Positions 17,135 to 26,313 of a stretch of DNA of 64,000 nt are shown here, piece by piece (within the stretch, counting starts at the first letter, position 1; each line of letters begins with the position of its first letter). Source of the DNA: Phycisphaerae bacterium RAS1 (GTDB lineage: Bacteria; Planctomycetota; Phycisphaerae; UBA1845; Fen-1342); the NCBI GenBank assembly GCA_007859745.1, contig SMLU01000001.1, positions 124,001 to 188,000 of the forward strand. Reading direction: 5' to 3'. The notes under the pieces are model-generated. The model had not been told where the DNA came from. It saw only the letters and a program-made list of their open reading frames with translations, and made no database searches. Made by a program: the position numbers and the translations under genes.

Positions 17135-18464
17135 CCTGGGCCGCGCGGTGCAACGTCAGCGCCGCCCGCGCCCGCGGCGGGAGCTTCACGAAAATGTGCA
17201 GCTCGCAGGCGCTGGACAGCTCGCCCGCCAGCCCGGGCTGAAACGCGCCGGTTCGCTGTCCACTGCGGAAGACAAACGTGGTCGGCTTGGCCGGCGGCTG
17301 CGTCGCCGCCGTCACCTGCCAGCTCCAGCGCGCCCGCCGATCGCCGAACTCATCATACGCATCCGCAAAAACGACCTCGATTTCGCCTGAGAACGAAAGC
17401 TCGGCGCGGACCACGCTGGCTTCATCCAGCGGAATGCGGATGCCGCCGTAGTGCCCGCCCCCGGCTGCGGCCGCGCCGGCCGCGACCTCGCAAAGGATGC
17501 CGTGCTCGCCGACGCGTGTGAAGATGCGCTCGGATCGCACGCCCCAGCGGCTGTCGAAACGCGTCGGCGGATCGGGCAGGTCGATCGCGGCAAACGTGGC
17601 GCCCAGCGCCACGGGCGCATCCGCCGCGGCGCGTTGCAGGGATGCACGGACGCGCGCCGGCTGCGACGAATCGTGCGACGCCACGACCAGCGCCCACGCA
17701 TTATGCAGCGGTTGAAGCGTGTGCACGGTCAGGCCGGTCGCCTCGCACATCTCGACCAACCGGTCGGCGCCGAACACGCTCCAGTGATCCCAGACGTTTT
17801 CGAGCCGACCGACCAACGGCACGGTCAGCAGCAGCGCCGCATGCGGCGGCATGGCAGCGGACAGGACCGCGACCGCCTCTTCCGGATTCCGAAGATGCTC
17901 CAGCACTTCCAGGCACAGGAGAAGATCGGGGCGGCGGGCGGCCACGTACTCAGACGTCAGGTCGAAGAGATTCCTGGCGTCCAGCGAAACGCGCTGGTCC
18001 AGCAGCCCGTTGACCTGGGCCATCTGACGCGTGCAATCGACCAGGTGACGGGCGATGTCGATCCCGTGATAGGCCTCGATCTTTCCGTCGCGCAGCAGCA
18101 CGCCGCCCAGGTAGCCCCGCCCGCAGCCGATATCCATGACGCGGTCGCCGGGCAGCGTGAACTGGAGCACGCGGTGCACGCGCACCAGGTTCGCGCCGTC
18201 CAGGAAGTGCCGGTACTGGGCCTGCGGACAAGCCGGCCAATGCGTCAACGGCGCGATCGCGGCGCGGGCCGCGTCGCGCTCGGCCGCCAGATCCGCCGCG
18301 CAGCAGCGCCGGAACTGGTCCTCTCCCAGCGACTCGATCATCCGCAGCGCCGCCAACTCGCGCGCCAGCACGGCGTCGCGTGCCGCGGCGTCGATCGGGC
18401 GGCCGCGCGCCGCGGCTGGAGAGCCGGCGCCGGCGTCGCGTGCGCTTGACAATTGTGCGTCCAT
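17109..18464 (-). CDS. SAM-dependent methyltransferase with C-terminal beta-rich domain
   Basis: 451 residues. A class I methyltransferase core occupies about residues 100-255: motif I VMDIGCGRGYLGG, acidic residue in YHGIDIARH, and LLLCLEVLEHLRNPEEA. The remaining 180 residues (from VALGATFAAIDLP) are rich in predicted beta strands and do not match a family I can name; a carbohydrate-binding beta sandwich is possible but unproven. It lies convergent to the exporter ATPase and divergent from the large fusion glycosyltransferase, so it probably methylates a sugar of the exported polymer. ATG 18464 and GTG 18467 are both possible starts. Confidence 0.8.
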   Translation of the reverse strand: MDAQLSSARDAGAGSPAAARGRPIDAAARDAVLARELAALRMIESLGEDQFRRCCAADLAAERDAARAAIAPLTHWPACPQAQYRHFLDGANLVRVHRVLQFTLPGDRVMDIGCGRGYLGGVLLRDGKIEAYHGIDIARHLVDCTRQMAQVNGLLDQRVSLDARNLFDLTSEYVAARRPDLLLCLEVLEHLRNPEEAVAVLSAAMPPHAALLLTVPLVGRLENVWDHWSVFGADRLVEMCEATGLTVHTLQPLHNAWALVVASHDSSQPARVRASLQRAAADAPVALGATFAAIDLPDPPTRFDSRWGVRSERIFTRVGEHGILCEVAAGAAAAGGGHYGGIRIPLDEASVVRAELSFSGEIEVVFADAYDEFGDRRARWSWQVTAATQPPAKPTTFVFRSGQRTGAFQPGLAGELSSACELHIFVKLPPRARAALTLHRAAQATPPRVVP

Positions 18465-18734
18465 CACGTTCGATACCCGCGGCAGCGTCCCGTGCGGCCG
18501 CGTGGAGCTTAGCGTATTTCCGGCGCAGGTCGCAACGAGAGCTTCCGGCCGCGGTACGTCGCTTAAGAGGATGGAAGCGCCGGGACGCGGTCTGGAATGC
18601 GCGTCGGTTCGGGAGCGGTTGCGACGCGTGGCGACATTCGTGGCTCACGGCGGAGCCGGATCGGATCCTGACGAACCAGGCTTGATTGCTGTCCGGTTGC
18701 TACGCAGGGCTGACGTGCAAGCGGGAGAGTGACT

Positions 18735-21700
18735 ATGCCCGGCGATCGGGTAACCGAGCTATATCGCGGACAGATCTTTCAGACGCGCACGCAGCGCGTC
18801 TGCCAGGACCGGATTCACTGGATGTGCTCGCGCGTGCGGGGCGAGCGCGTTCTCGACATCGGCTGTTCGCAGGGCATCGCATCCATGATCCTGGGGCGCG
18901 AGGGGCATCATGTCGTCGGGGTCGACGTTGACGCAGAAGCGTTGCGATTCGCCGAGGAAGACCGGCGGCGGGGGCCCGAGGACATCCGCGAGCGGGTTGA
19001 GTTTCGGCTGGTCGGCAGCGGGCGCTTGCCGTTCGACGACGGCGCCTTCGACACGGTCCTGCTGGGCGAGATTCTGGAACACCTGACGCGGCCGGAGCTC
19101 GTTCTGGCTGAGGCGCGGCGCGTGCTGCGGCCGGATGGGCGCGTCGTCATCACGGTTCCGTTCGGCGTTCACCCCGACCCCGATCACAAGCGGACCTTTT
19201 TTCTGCGAAGTTTCATCGATTGTGTCGCCGCGCTCTTCACGCCGGCCGAGCTGCGGATCCTCGACAAGTACATCTGCTGCGTCGCAGACCTGTCGGCTGC
19301 GCCCAGCGCGGCGGTCGCAAGCGACGCACGACTGCTCACGCTGTCGGAGCGCGCCTTCGAGCGCGCCGAGCACCGCTATCTCAAGCGGATTGCGGGCGAA
19401 CGTCGTCGCTTCACCGAGGTGCAGCAATCGCTGCGGGAAGCCAAGGACCTGGGCCGGCGTCAAAGCGAGCAACTGCAAGCGACGAGTGAAGAGCTGCGGA
19501 AGGCGCACAGCCGCATCGCCCAGCTCGTGCAGCAAGTGCAGGGCGTCGAGGCGCAGCTCAGCGCGGCTCGCCGCGAGGTTGACACCTGGCGCCTCGCGGC
19601 GGTGGACGTCGCCGGCAAGTTGATGCGGGCGCCCCGCGCCGAATCGGCGACCGACGAAACAGCCCACCGGCGGCTGGCGCGCCTCGCGGCCGGAGCGAGC
19701 GGCAACGGCGGCGTCATCTCTGCTGCGGAGCTGTCTGCCGGCGTCGATGAATGGGTGCGATCCACGCTGACCGCCGCCGCCCGGCAGGAAGAGCGGCGTC
19801 GGGACGAAGTCGCGAGGTTGAAGCGCCAGCACGAGCTCGAGTCGTCCCGCAGCGGTCAGGAATTGGCGCGCACCCGGGAGCAACTCGACGCGCACGCATC
19901 CGAGAGCAGGCGGGTGGCCGCGGTTCAGGATGCACGCCTGTGCCGGCTGGCCTCGTCCGAGCACAAGATGACCGAGACGATCCGCTGGCTGCGCGACCGC
20001 AACCGCCGCCAACTGGAGCACATCGACTATTTGAAGTCTGAGTTGGAACTGAAGCAGCGCGAAGTCCGCTACCGGCTCGGCGACGCCATGGTTCAGGCGG
20101 CCACGAGTCCGAAGGACTTCGTGCTCCTGCCGATCCGCATGGCGCAGCTCCTGGCAACGGGATTGAAGCGTCGCGCCGAGCGCCGTCATACCGAAAACGG
20201 ACACGGCGTGACGGTCGCCGGGTCAGCCGTTGTGGACGCGGAGACGCAAACGCTGCCGCGGACAAACGGCGCCGGCAAACGCACGCCGGCTCCGGCCCTG
20301 CCGGGTCCCAAGGCGCTCTCGCAGCCTTCCGCCGCGGCCCTGGCGAAGCCGGCCGCGCCCGCGTTGCCGAGCGCTGCCGCCAAGACCGCGGGAGCCGAGC
20401 CGCGGGCGGCTGTCGCGGGTTCCATGACGTCGGCCGCCCCCACGAACGGAACGTCGGTCCAGCCGGCGCCCGACACGGCGGCCCCGGCTGTCGCCCCGCT
20501 GAAGTTTTCGCCGGTCATCGCGCCGGATCGCGCCCCGCGCTTTCCGGTGAAGGCCGCGATTATCATGGACGAGTTCACGATTGAGTGTTTCAAAGGCGAA
20601 TGCCAGCTCATTCCGGTCACGCCGGCCGACTGGCGCGAGCGGCTCACCGCCGAGCGCCCGGATTTCCTGTTTGTCGAATCGGCTTGGCGCGGCAACGGCG
20701 GCGCGTGGCAATCGCAGATTACGCGGGCCCAGTTCCTTTCGGAGAGTCCGCTCGTGGCGCTGGCCCAATGGTGCCGTGCGCAGGGCATTCCGACGGTCTT
20801 CTGGAACAAGGAGGACCCGCCGAACTTCGAACACTTCATTTACGCCGCAGGCCTCTTCGACCACGTGTTCACGACCGACGAGAACTGCATCGAACGCTAC
20901 CGTGAGCGTCTGGGGCACGATCGGGTGTACGCGCTGCCTTTCGCCGCCCAGCCGCTGATCCACAATCCGATCGGCGTACACCGTGAGAAGTATGCGAATT
21001 TCTGCTTTGCGGGCACGTACTACGCCAAGCGGCACGAGGATCGCCGCGGCGACGTGGATATCCTGCTCAAGCCGGCGTTGTCGCGCGGCCTGCACATTTT
21101 CGACCGCATGCACAACTACGGGCATAGTCAGAACTATCGCTTCCCGGATGAGTACACGGCGGCCATTCGCGGATCGCTCAACTACCCGGAGATGTGCGAC
21201 GCCTACAAGCGCTACGGCGCGTTTCTGAACGTGAACTCGGTGAAGGACTCGCCGACGATGTTCTCGCGCCGCGTGCTCGAGCTGCTCGCCTGCGGAACGC
21301 CGGTGATCAGCAGCTACTCGCTCGGAATCGAGAAGATGCTCGGACCCGACGCGGTGCCGCTGGTCCGCGACGTGTCCGACGCGGAGCGCTGGATGGACGA
21401 GCTCGTGACGAATCCGGAAACCGGCGAGCGGCTGGCGCTGCGCGGGCGGCGGCGCATTTTCAACGAGCACCTCTACCAGCACCGCATGGAGTTCATCCTC
21501 GAAAAGCTGGGCATCCCCTTCCAGCGGCCGCGGCAGCGCGTCAGCGTCATCACCTGCACCAATCGCCCGACCTTCCTGGACAACGTGGTTGCGAACTACA
21601 CGCGGCAGAGCTGGGCGGACAAGGAGCTAATCCTCGTCCTCAACCACGACGCATTTGATGTTGACGACGTCCGCCGCCGGCTCGAGGGCGTCCCCGGGGC

Positions 21701-22220
21701 GCGCGTGTACCAGTTGCCCGAAGCCTGCACGCTCGGCCAGTGCCTGAACCACGCCGTCGATCAGGTGGAGGGTGAGTACTGGTCCAAGTTCGACGACGAC
21801 AATTTTCACGGCGAGCATTTCGTGACAGACCTGATGCACGCCTTCACGTATTCCGAAGCGGACCTCGTGGGGAAGGGCACGTACTATGCCTACCTGGAGG
21901 GCTCGCGCTGCCTGGCGCTGCGATTTGCGAATCAGGAGCATCGCTACGTGAAGTTCCTGGCCGGCTCGGGGCTGATCGTCCGCCGCCGCGTCAGCGAGCA
22001 GGTTCGCTTTCCTGAAAAAAACGTCAGCGAAGACACGGCGTTCCTGGCCGACTGCCACAACCTCGGCTTTCGCATGTATTCGACCGACCGCTTCAACTAC
22101 GTCGTTCGTCGCGGAAAGTCGACCGACGAACACACGTGGAAGATTTCGGACGACGAGTACCTGCGCAAGTGCCGGGTGGTCGAGTACACCGACGACTATC
22201 GCCCGCGCGTCGTCGTTTAG
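18735..22220 (+). CDS. Methyltransferase / coiled-coil / CgeB-like / GT2-like four-part fusion protein
   Basis: 1161 residues. Residues 20-165 form a class I methyltransferase (VLDIGCSQGIASMILG, LLGEILEHLTRPELVL). Residues about 215-445 are mostly charged heptad-like coiled coil. Residues 470-590 are an Ala/Pro-rich linker. Residues about 595-930 resemble CgeB/DUF3880 glycosyltransferases (PTVFWNKEDPPNFEHF, LNVNSVKDSPTMFSRRVLEL, ELLACGTPVIS). Residues 935-1155 resemble a GT2 fold (VSVITCTNRPTFLDNVV, acidic KFDDDNFHGEHF). Cytoplasmic, likely modifying or terminating the polymer exported by the nearby ABC system; specificity is not readable. ATG 18735 follows GGGAGAG. Confidence 0.85.
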   Translation: MPGDRVTELYRGQIFQTRTQRVCQDRIHWMCSRVRGERVLDIGCSQGIASMILGREGHHVVGVDVDAEALRFAEEDRRRGPEDIRERVEFRLVGSGRLPFDDGAFDTVLLGEILEHLTRPELVLAEARRVLRPDGRVVITVPFGVHPDPDHKRTFFLRSFIDCVAALFTPAELRILDKYICCVADLSAAPSAAVASDARLLTLSERAFERAEHRYLKRIAGERRRFTEVQQSLREAKDLGRRQSEQLQATSEELRKAHSRIAQLVQQVQGVEAQLSAARREVDTWRLAAVDVAGKLMRAPRAESATDETAHRRLARLAAGASGNGGVISAAELSAGVDEWVRSTLTAAARQEERRRDEVARLKRQHELESSRSGQELARTREQLDAHASESRRVAAVQDARLCRLASSEHKMTETIRWLRDRNRRQLEHIDYLKSELELKQREVRYRLGDAMVQAATSPKDFVLLPIRMAQLLATGLKRRAERRHTENGHGVTVAGSAVVDAETQTLPRTNGAGKRTPAPALPGPKALSQPSAAALAKPAAPALPSAAAKTAGAEPRAAVAGSMTSAAPTNGTSVQPAPDTAAPAVAPLKFSPVIAPDRAPRFPVKAAIIMDEFTIECFKGECQLIPVTPADWRERLTAERPDFLFVESAWRGNGGAWQSQITRAQFLSESPLVALAQWCRAQGIPTVFWNKEDPPNFEHFIYAAGLFDHVFTTDENCIERYRERLGHDRVYALPFAAQPLIHNPIGVHREKYANFCFAGTYYAKRHEDRRGDVDILLKPALSRGLHIFDRMHNYGHSQNYRFPDEYTAAIRGSLNYPEMCDAYKRYGAFLNVNSVKDSPTMFSRRVLELLACGTPVISSYSLGIEKMLGPDAVPLVRDVSDAERWMDELVTNPETGERLALRGRRRIFNEHLYQHRMEFILEKLGIPFQRPRQRVSVITCTNRPTFLDNVVANYTRQSWADKELILVLNHDAFDVDDVRRRLEGVPGARVYQLPEACTLGQCLNHAVDQVEGEYWSKFDDDNFHGEHFVTDLMHAFTYSEADLVGKGTYYAYLEGSRCLALRFANQEHRYVKFLAGSGLIVRRRVSEQVRFPEKNVSEDTAFLADCHNLGFRMYSTDRFNYVVRRGKSTDEHTWKISDDEYLRKCRVVEYTDDYRPRVVV

Positions 22221-22261
22221 GCCGGCACGCGCCGACCCGGTCCCGCGGCCGATCCGCGCAG

Positions 22262-22368
22262 TCAGAACGCGAAGCGCAAGCGAGCGCGGCGGCGGAAGGA
22301 GTTGGCCACGCGCGCGGCGTTGGCCCCAGCATGTCATCGCGCACGCTCGTGCTTCGCGTTCGGACAGG
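22262..22368. repeat. Palindromic repeat family E
   Basis: Begins TCAGAACGCGAAGCGCAAGC and closes with an imperfect inverted arm GCACGCTCGTGCTTCGCGTTC. Relatives lie at 45247-45296 (shorter) and at 63464-63550, the last inside the ccsA gene. Confidence 0.75.
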
Positions 22369-22397
22369 CGGCGCCAACGGCCGGCGCCCGGCACCGC

Positions 22398-23573
22398 ATG
22401 ACTCGTAGCCCCAGTCACTTGCCGCCCAACCACTCCACACTCACGCTCGTCTCGCTGGCCGCCGTGCCGTGGCACTTTCCGCTGGTCGGCCGCACGCGCA
22501 TGCTGACCGAGGCGTGGCACGCCCACGGTCAACCCTGCCTGTTTGTTGAATCGCCTTCGCTGCGGACGTTCGCCCAGCGGCTGACGCTTCGCGCCCCGTC
22601 GGTCGCCGGGGCGCCGGTCGTGCGAACGCTGCCGGTCTGGCCGCTGCGCTGGTGCCGCGGACCGCAGGACTGGCGCCTGACGCGCTCCGCGGGCTGGTCG
22701 GCCGCCGCGCTGCTGAAGGCGCTTCGCCGCCGCGTCGATCTGGAGCAGGCCGCGGCCCTGGTCGTCACGCCCGCGTGGACGCCGTGGTTGCGAAAGCTTC
22801 CGTTCCGCACGGTGATCTACGACTGCATTGACGAGCTGTCGGTCCACGTGCCGGCGCCAAGGCTGGCCGGCGCCTTTCGCGAGTGGGAGGACGAGTTGCT
22901 GCAGCGCGCCGCGGGCGCGGTCGTCAGCGCCGAGAGACTTGGCGCTGACCTGCGAGAGCGAAAGCCCGGGCTCCCGATCCGCTTGATCCGCAACGGCGTG
23001 GATGCGGCTGCCTTTCAGGGGCGTGCGGCGGCCGCGCCGCGGCCGGTGGATGTTCCGACCGGGCGGCCGATCATCGGCTTTGTCGGCGCGCTCTACTCAT
23101 GGATCGATTGGGAGTTGATCAGCGGCGTGATTCGGCGACTGCCGGAATGTCAGTTCGTCTTCGTCGGCCCCGACGACGGCAACGACGCGATCGCGGCGCT
23201 GCGCGCGAGACCCAACGTCGTGTTCCTCGGCCCGCGCCCTTACGAGCTTGTGCCGGCGTACGTCAAGGCGTTTGACGTCTGCTGGATCCCGTTCCGGCAG
23301 GACGAAGTGGCGCTGTCGGCGAATCCGGTAAAGGCGTATGAGTATCTGTCGCTGGGCAAGCCGGTCGTTTCAACGCCGATCGCGGATGCCGAGTCGTTCG
23401 GCGACTGCCTGGCAATCGTGAAAACACCCGATGAGGCGGCCGACGCATTACGGGCGGCGATGCACCCTGACGCGGCGGTGGCGGCGCGGCGGGTTGCGTT
23501 TGCGTCAGACAACACGTGGCAGGCGCGGGCGAAAGCGTATTTGGAGTTCACCCGCGCGTTGCGAGGCGGCTGA
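22398..23573 (+). CDS. Glycosyltransferase, GT4-like
   Basis: 391 residues, GT-B fold. The N-terminal domain shows VYDCIDELSVH-like text (VIYDCIDELS), and the C-terminal domain has IIGFVGALYSWIDWELI, CQFVFVGPDDGN, LGPRPYELVPAYVKAFDVCWIPF and the sugar-nucleotide segment NPVKAYEYLSLGKPVVSTP, in which the Glu is the usual GT4 glutamate. It probably adds a sugar to a surface glycan and closes the polysaccharide cluster. ATG 22398 was preferred over starts further left because the upstream frame runs through a palindromic repeat. Confidence 0.87.
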   Translation: MTRSPSHLPPNHSTLTLVSLAAVPWHFPLVGRTRMLTEAWHAHGQPCLFVESPSLRTFAQRLTLRAPSVAGAPVVRTLPVWPLRWCRGPQDWRLTRSAGWSAAALLKALRRRVDLEQAAALVVTPAWTPWLRKLPFRTVIYDCIDELSVHVPAPRLAGAFREWEDELLQRAAGAVVSAERLGADLRERKPGLPIRLIRNGVDAAAFQGRAAAAPRPVDVPTGRPIIGFVGALYSWIDWELISGVIRRLPECQFVFVGPDDGNDAIAALRARPNVVFLGPRPYELVPAYVKAFDVCWIPFRQDEVALSANPVKAYEYLSLGKPVVSTPIADAESFGDCLAIVKTPDEAADALRAAMHPDAAVAARRVAFASDNTWQARAKAYLEFTRALRGG

Positions 23574-23803
23574 TAGCGTGATGTGCCGTTCCTTCGCGAG
23601 CGGTACGTACTCGATCAGCCGTCGGCGGTGGTCCGCGGTATACTCTTCTGGACCGGAGTGCGCGACCCGATACAGACCGTCGGCAGGCGGTTGAACGCGA
23701 CGGGCCCGTGTGGGTCGCGGCCGAGGCAATCGTACCAGCATTCTGTTCGAACAGCGTGCCAAATAGCACGACGAAGCACTTTGTCTATCGTGCTTAACAC
23801 GCT

Positions 23804-25006
23804 GTGAATAAAGATGTTACGGCGATCCAAAGGCTGCCAAATAACGTGACAAGTCAGGCGATTGAGTTTCGACTTCGCTACGACCGCGACAAGCTCCGCC
23901 ACGCGCTGATCGAAATCGAATCGTACCGCCTCTCGCTGAACAAGTTGCACCTTCCGCGCGAGTGGAAAGAGGATCTTCAGCGGCTGCACATCGTGCGATC
24001 GGTTCATGGAACGACCGCGATCGAAGGGAATCCGTTGACTGAGGGGGAAGTGGCATTACGCCTGCAGCCTCAGCGGGGCCGCGTGTCAAGCGACGCGGTG
24101 CATCGGCAGGTTGCGAACGCCGAGAGAGCGTTCCGCTGGATCGAGGCGCACTTCAGGATGCCGCGCAACCTCGCGATCGGCGACATCCGCACAATTCACA
24201 AGCTGCTTACCGAAGGCAGCGATGAGGCCGACAACATCCCGGGCCGGCTCCGCGCGGCCGGCCACAATGTCACGGTCGGCAGTCCGCAGTTGGGAGGCGT
24301 GCACCGAGCGCCCGCGGGCGGCGCGGAAACCGAACGTCTCGTCAGCGATTTCCTGACGTTCGTGAACTCACGCGCCTTTCGCGCAGAAAACGTGGTGGTT
24401 CAGGCGCTGATCGCGCACTTCTACTTCGTGACGCTGCATCCGTTCGGAAACGGAAACGGACGGACCACTCGTTGTATCGAGGCCGCCTTCCTGCTCGCGG
24501 GGGGATACAACGTGCACGGCTTCTACTCGCTGTCCAACTACTTCTACAGACGGCGTGACGACTACTTTCGCAAGCTCCAGGAAACTCGCACGACCCACCG
24601 ATATGACCTGACCGAATTCCTGATGTTCGGGTTGCAGGGGTTCATTGAGGAACTCGAGCGAATAAACGCCTACGTCCGGAACCGCACGCATCGCCTGCAA
24701 TACCGGGACATGATCCGCCGCTGCACAAACCAACGCGTCGGGAAACGGAGGCGACTGCTGAATCAGCGCGAGGCCGATGTGCTTCACGCCCTGCTGGATT
24801 GGACCAGACCCCCTGATCCATTTTCGGCGCATGTCGCATTACAGGTGTCGTTGGATGGAATCGTCGCGGCATGCAACCCGCTGTATCGCGGCAAGACACG
24901 CCGGACCATGATCCGCGAATTCTCGCGACTCGCGAATCTCGGCTTCATCGAACTCACCCCGATGGATCAAGTGCAGATTCGCTTCGACGCCATTGAACTT
25001 TACTAA
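23804..25006 (+). CDS. Fic domain protein (putative AMPylase)
   Basis: 400 residues. The Fic motif is complete, HPFGNGNGRT near residue 218, so transfer of AMP or a related group to a hydroxyl side chain is expected. A probable autoinhibitory helix (TTAIEGN, the S/TxxxE-G/N pattern) lies upstream near residue 71, making this a class II Fic protein. The C-terminal 100 residues (LNQREADVLHALLDW ... FSRLANLGFIELTP) look like a winged helix. No antitoxin gene is beside it. The gene and its 230-base upstream gap look less GC-rich than the neighbours, a hint of transfer. The GTG at 23804 is the only start that keeps the full N-terminus. Confidence 0.9.
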   Translation: MNKDVTAIQRLPNNVTSQAIEFRLRYDRDKLRHALIEIESYRLSLNKLHLPREWKEDLQRLHIVRSVHGTTAIEGNPLTEGEVALRLQPQRGRVSSDAVHRQVANAERAFRWIEAHFRMPRNLAIGDIRTIHKLLTEGSDEADNIPGRLRAAGHNVTVGSPQLGGVHRAPAGGAETERLVSDFLTFVNSRAFRAENVVVQALIAHFYFVTLHPFGNGNGRTTRCIEAAFLLAGGYNVHGFYSLSNYFYRRRDDYFRKLQETRTTHRYDLTEFLMFGLQGFIEELERINAYVRNRTHRLQYRDMIRRCTNQRVGKRRRLLNQREADVLHALLDWTRPPDPFSAHVALQVSLDGIVAACNPLYRGKTRRTMIREFSRLANLGFIELTPMDQVQIRFDAIELY

Positions 25007-25014
25007 GAGGAGGC
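25007..25014 (+). promoter_or_regulatory. Strong ribosome binding site for the Rieske-flavodoxin gene
   Basis: AGAGGAGG lies directly after the fic stop and six bases before the ATG at 25021, suggesting that the two genes may be cotranscribed. Confidence 0.7.
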
Positions 25015-25020
25015 CCTCGA

Positions 25021-26127
25021 ATGTCCGGCGACGCATGGAACGACGTTGGAGCGGTCGACGAGCTCCGCAGCCGACCGCTTCAGCAGATCACCGTCGGCCG
25101 CGTCAAGCTCGCACTCTCTTGCGTCAACGGTCAGTTCAGCGCCATTTCCGGCGTCTGCAATCACGCCGCCGGGCCGCTGGGCGAGGGGCGGCTCGACGGT
25201 GAGTACGTCGTCTGCCCATGGCACAACTGGAAGTTCCACTGCCGCACCGGCCTGGGCGAGCCGGGCTACGAGGATGACGCCGTCCCGCGGCATGACGTGA
25301 AGGTCGAGAACGGTCGCGTGCTCATCAACCTGACGCCCGCATCTCCGCGGACGCGGAAGCCGCATGCGCCGCACCCGCTCTCGCGCCCGATTGCGCGCGG
25401 CGAGGGACCGGTGCGCGTGCTGGGCGTCTCGACGACCGCCATGGATTCCGGCAATCCGCGCTACTCAACTTCGGACGCGCTGCTTGAGCACGCCCTCGAC
25501 TTCGCCGCCCGGCAGCGCGGCGCCGAGACGCGCCTGATCCGCCTGAACGACCTTAAATTCCGCCATTGCGAGGGCTACTACAGCAAGAGCTCGCGCGCCT
25601 GCACCTGGCCGTGCAGCATCACGCAGATGGACCCCGCCGATCAGCTCGATCGCGTATACGAGTCGATCGTGCATTGGACCGATGTGATTCTGATTGCCAC
25701 GCCGATCCGCTGGGGCGGGGCCAGCTCGCTCTATTACAAGATGGTCGAGCGGATGAACTGCATTCAGAACCAGATCACTATCGCCAACAAGGTCCTGATG
25801 CACAATAAGGTGGCGGCGTTCATCATCACCGGCGGGCAGGACAACGTGCAGGCCGTCGCCGGACAGATGCTGGGCTTCTTCGCCGAGCTGGGTTGCCACC
25901 TGCCGCCGTTTCCGTACATCGCCCATTCGCGCGGCTGGTCGGCCGAGGACATGGAGCGGAACGTGCGCTGCGTCGCGGAGAGCGCCGAGCTGCGAGCCGG
26001 CGCGGCTGATCTGGTCGCGCGCGCGATCGAAGTCGCGACAATCCTGCTCGCCGCCGCCCCGTCCGACGACCGAACCCAGCGCGGCGGCCGCAAGGCGCAC
26101 CAGTTGGACGTCAAATCGCAGCTTTGA
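25021..26127 (+). CDS. Rieske [2Fe-2S] domain fused to an NADPH-dependent FMN reductase-like flavodoxin domain
   Basis: 368 residues. Residues 1-105 are a Rieske ferredoxin: CNHAAGPLG supplies Cys and His and CPWHNWKFHCRTG supplies the second Cys-His pair. After a proline-rich linker, residues 135-320 look like the NAD(P)H-dependent FMN reductase/flavodoxin-like fold (VRVLGVSTTAMDSGNPRYSTS, IVHWTDVILIATPIRWGGASS, AAFIITGGQDNVQAVAG). The protein could pass electrons between NAD(P)H, flavin and the cluster within one chain. Substrate unknown. Located between fic and an rRNA methyltransferase gene. Confidence 0.87.
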   Translation: MSGDAWNDVGAVDELRSRPLQQITVGRVKLALSCVNGQFSAISGVCNHAAGPLGEGRLDGEYVVCPWHNWKFHCRTGLGEPGYEDDAVPRHDVKVENGRVLINLTPASPRTRKPHAPHPLSRPIARGEGPVRVLGVSTTAMDSGNPRYSTSDALLEHALDFAARQRGAETRLIRLNDLKFRHCEGYYSKSSRACTWPCSITQMDPADQLDRVYESIVHWTDVILIATPIRWGGASSLYYKMVERMNCIQNQITIANKVLMHNKVAAFIITGGQDNVQAVAGQMLGFFAELGCHLPPFPYIAHSRGWSAEDMERNVRCVAESAELRAGAADLVARAIEVATILLAAAPSDDRTQRGGRKAHQLDVKSQL

Positions 26128-26160
26128 CCGGGGAATGCGGCGTCCGAGCTTGTGGAGATT

Positions 26161-26225
26161 TGGGTGGGACGGGCGTCTCGCCCGTCCCCGCGGTCTCAGG
26201 AACGGGGAAGACGCCCGTTCCACCC
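26161..26225. repeat. Palindromic repeat family C
   Basis: An arm starting TGGGTGGGACGGGCGTCTCG (26161-26187) and an imperfect inverse arm (26199-26225) lie between the Rieske fusion and the methyltransferase gene. The same family is at 40882-40947 and inside the ABC ATPase gene at 48556-48670. Confidence 0.85.
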
Positions 26226-26313
26226 GAAAAAGTTCACAGGCTCTCCCACGCGCGCCCGAGACTATGCGGGAACCCCGCGTACGCATCTGCCCAAAGCGCT
26301 TATCATCGCCGCC

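Noticed and set aside
23505-23762. Small minus-strand open frame upstream of fic (85 codons)
   Set aside because: No ribosome binding site, no recognised family, and it overlaps the end of the glycosyltransferase gene.
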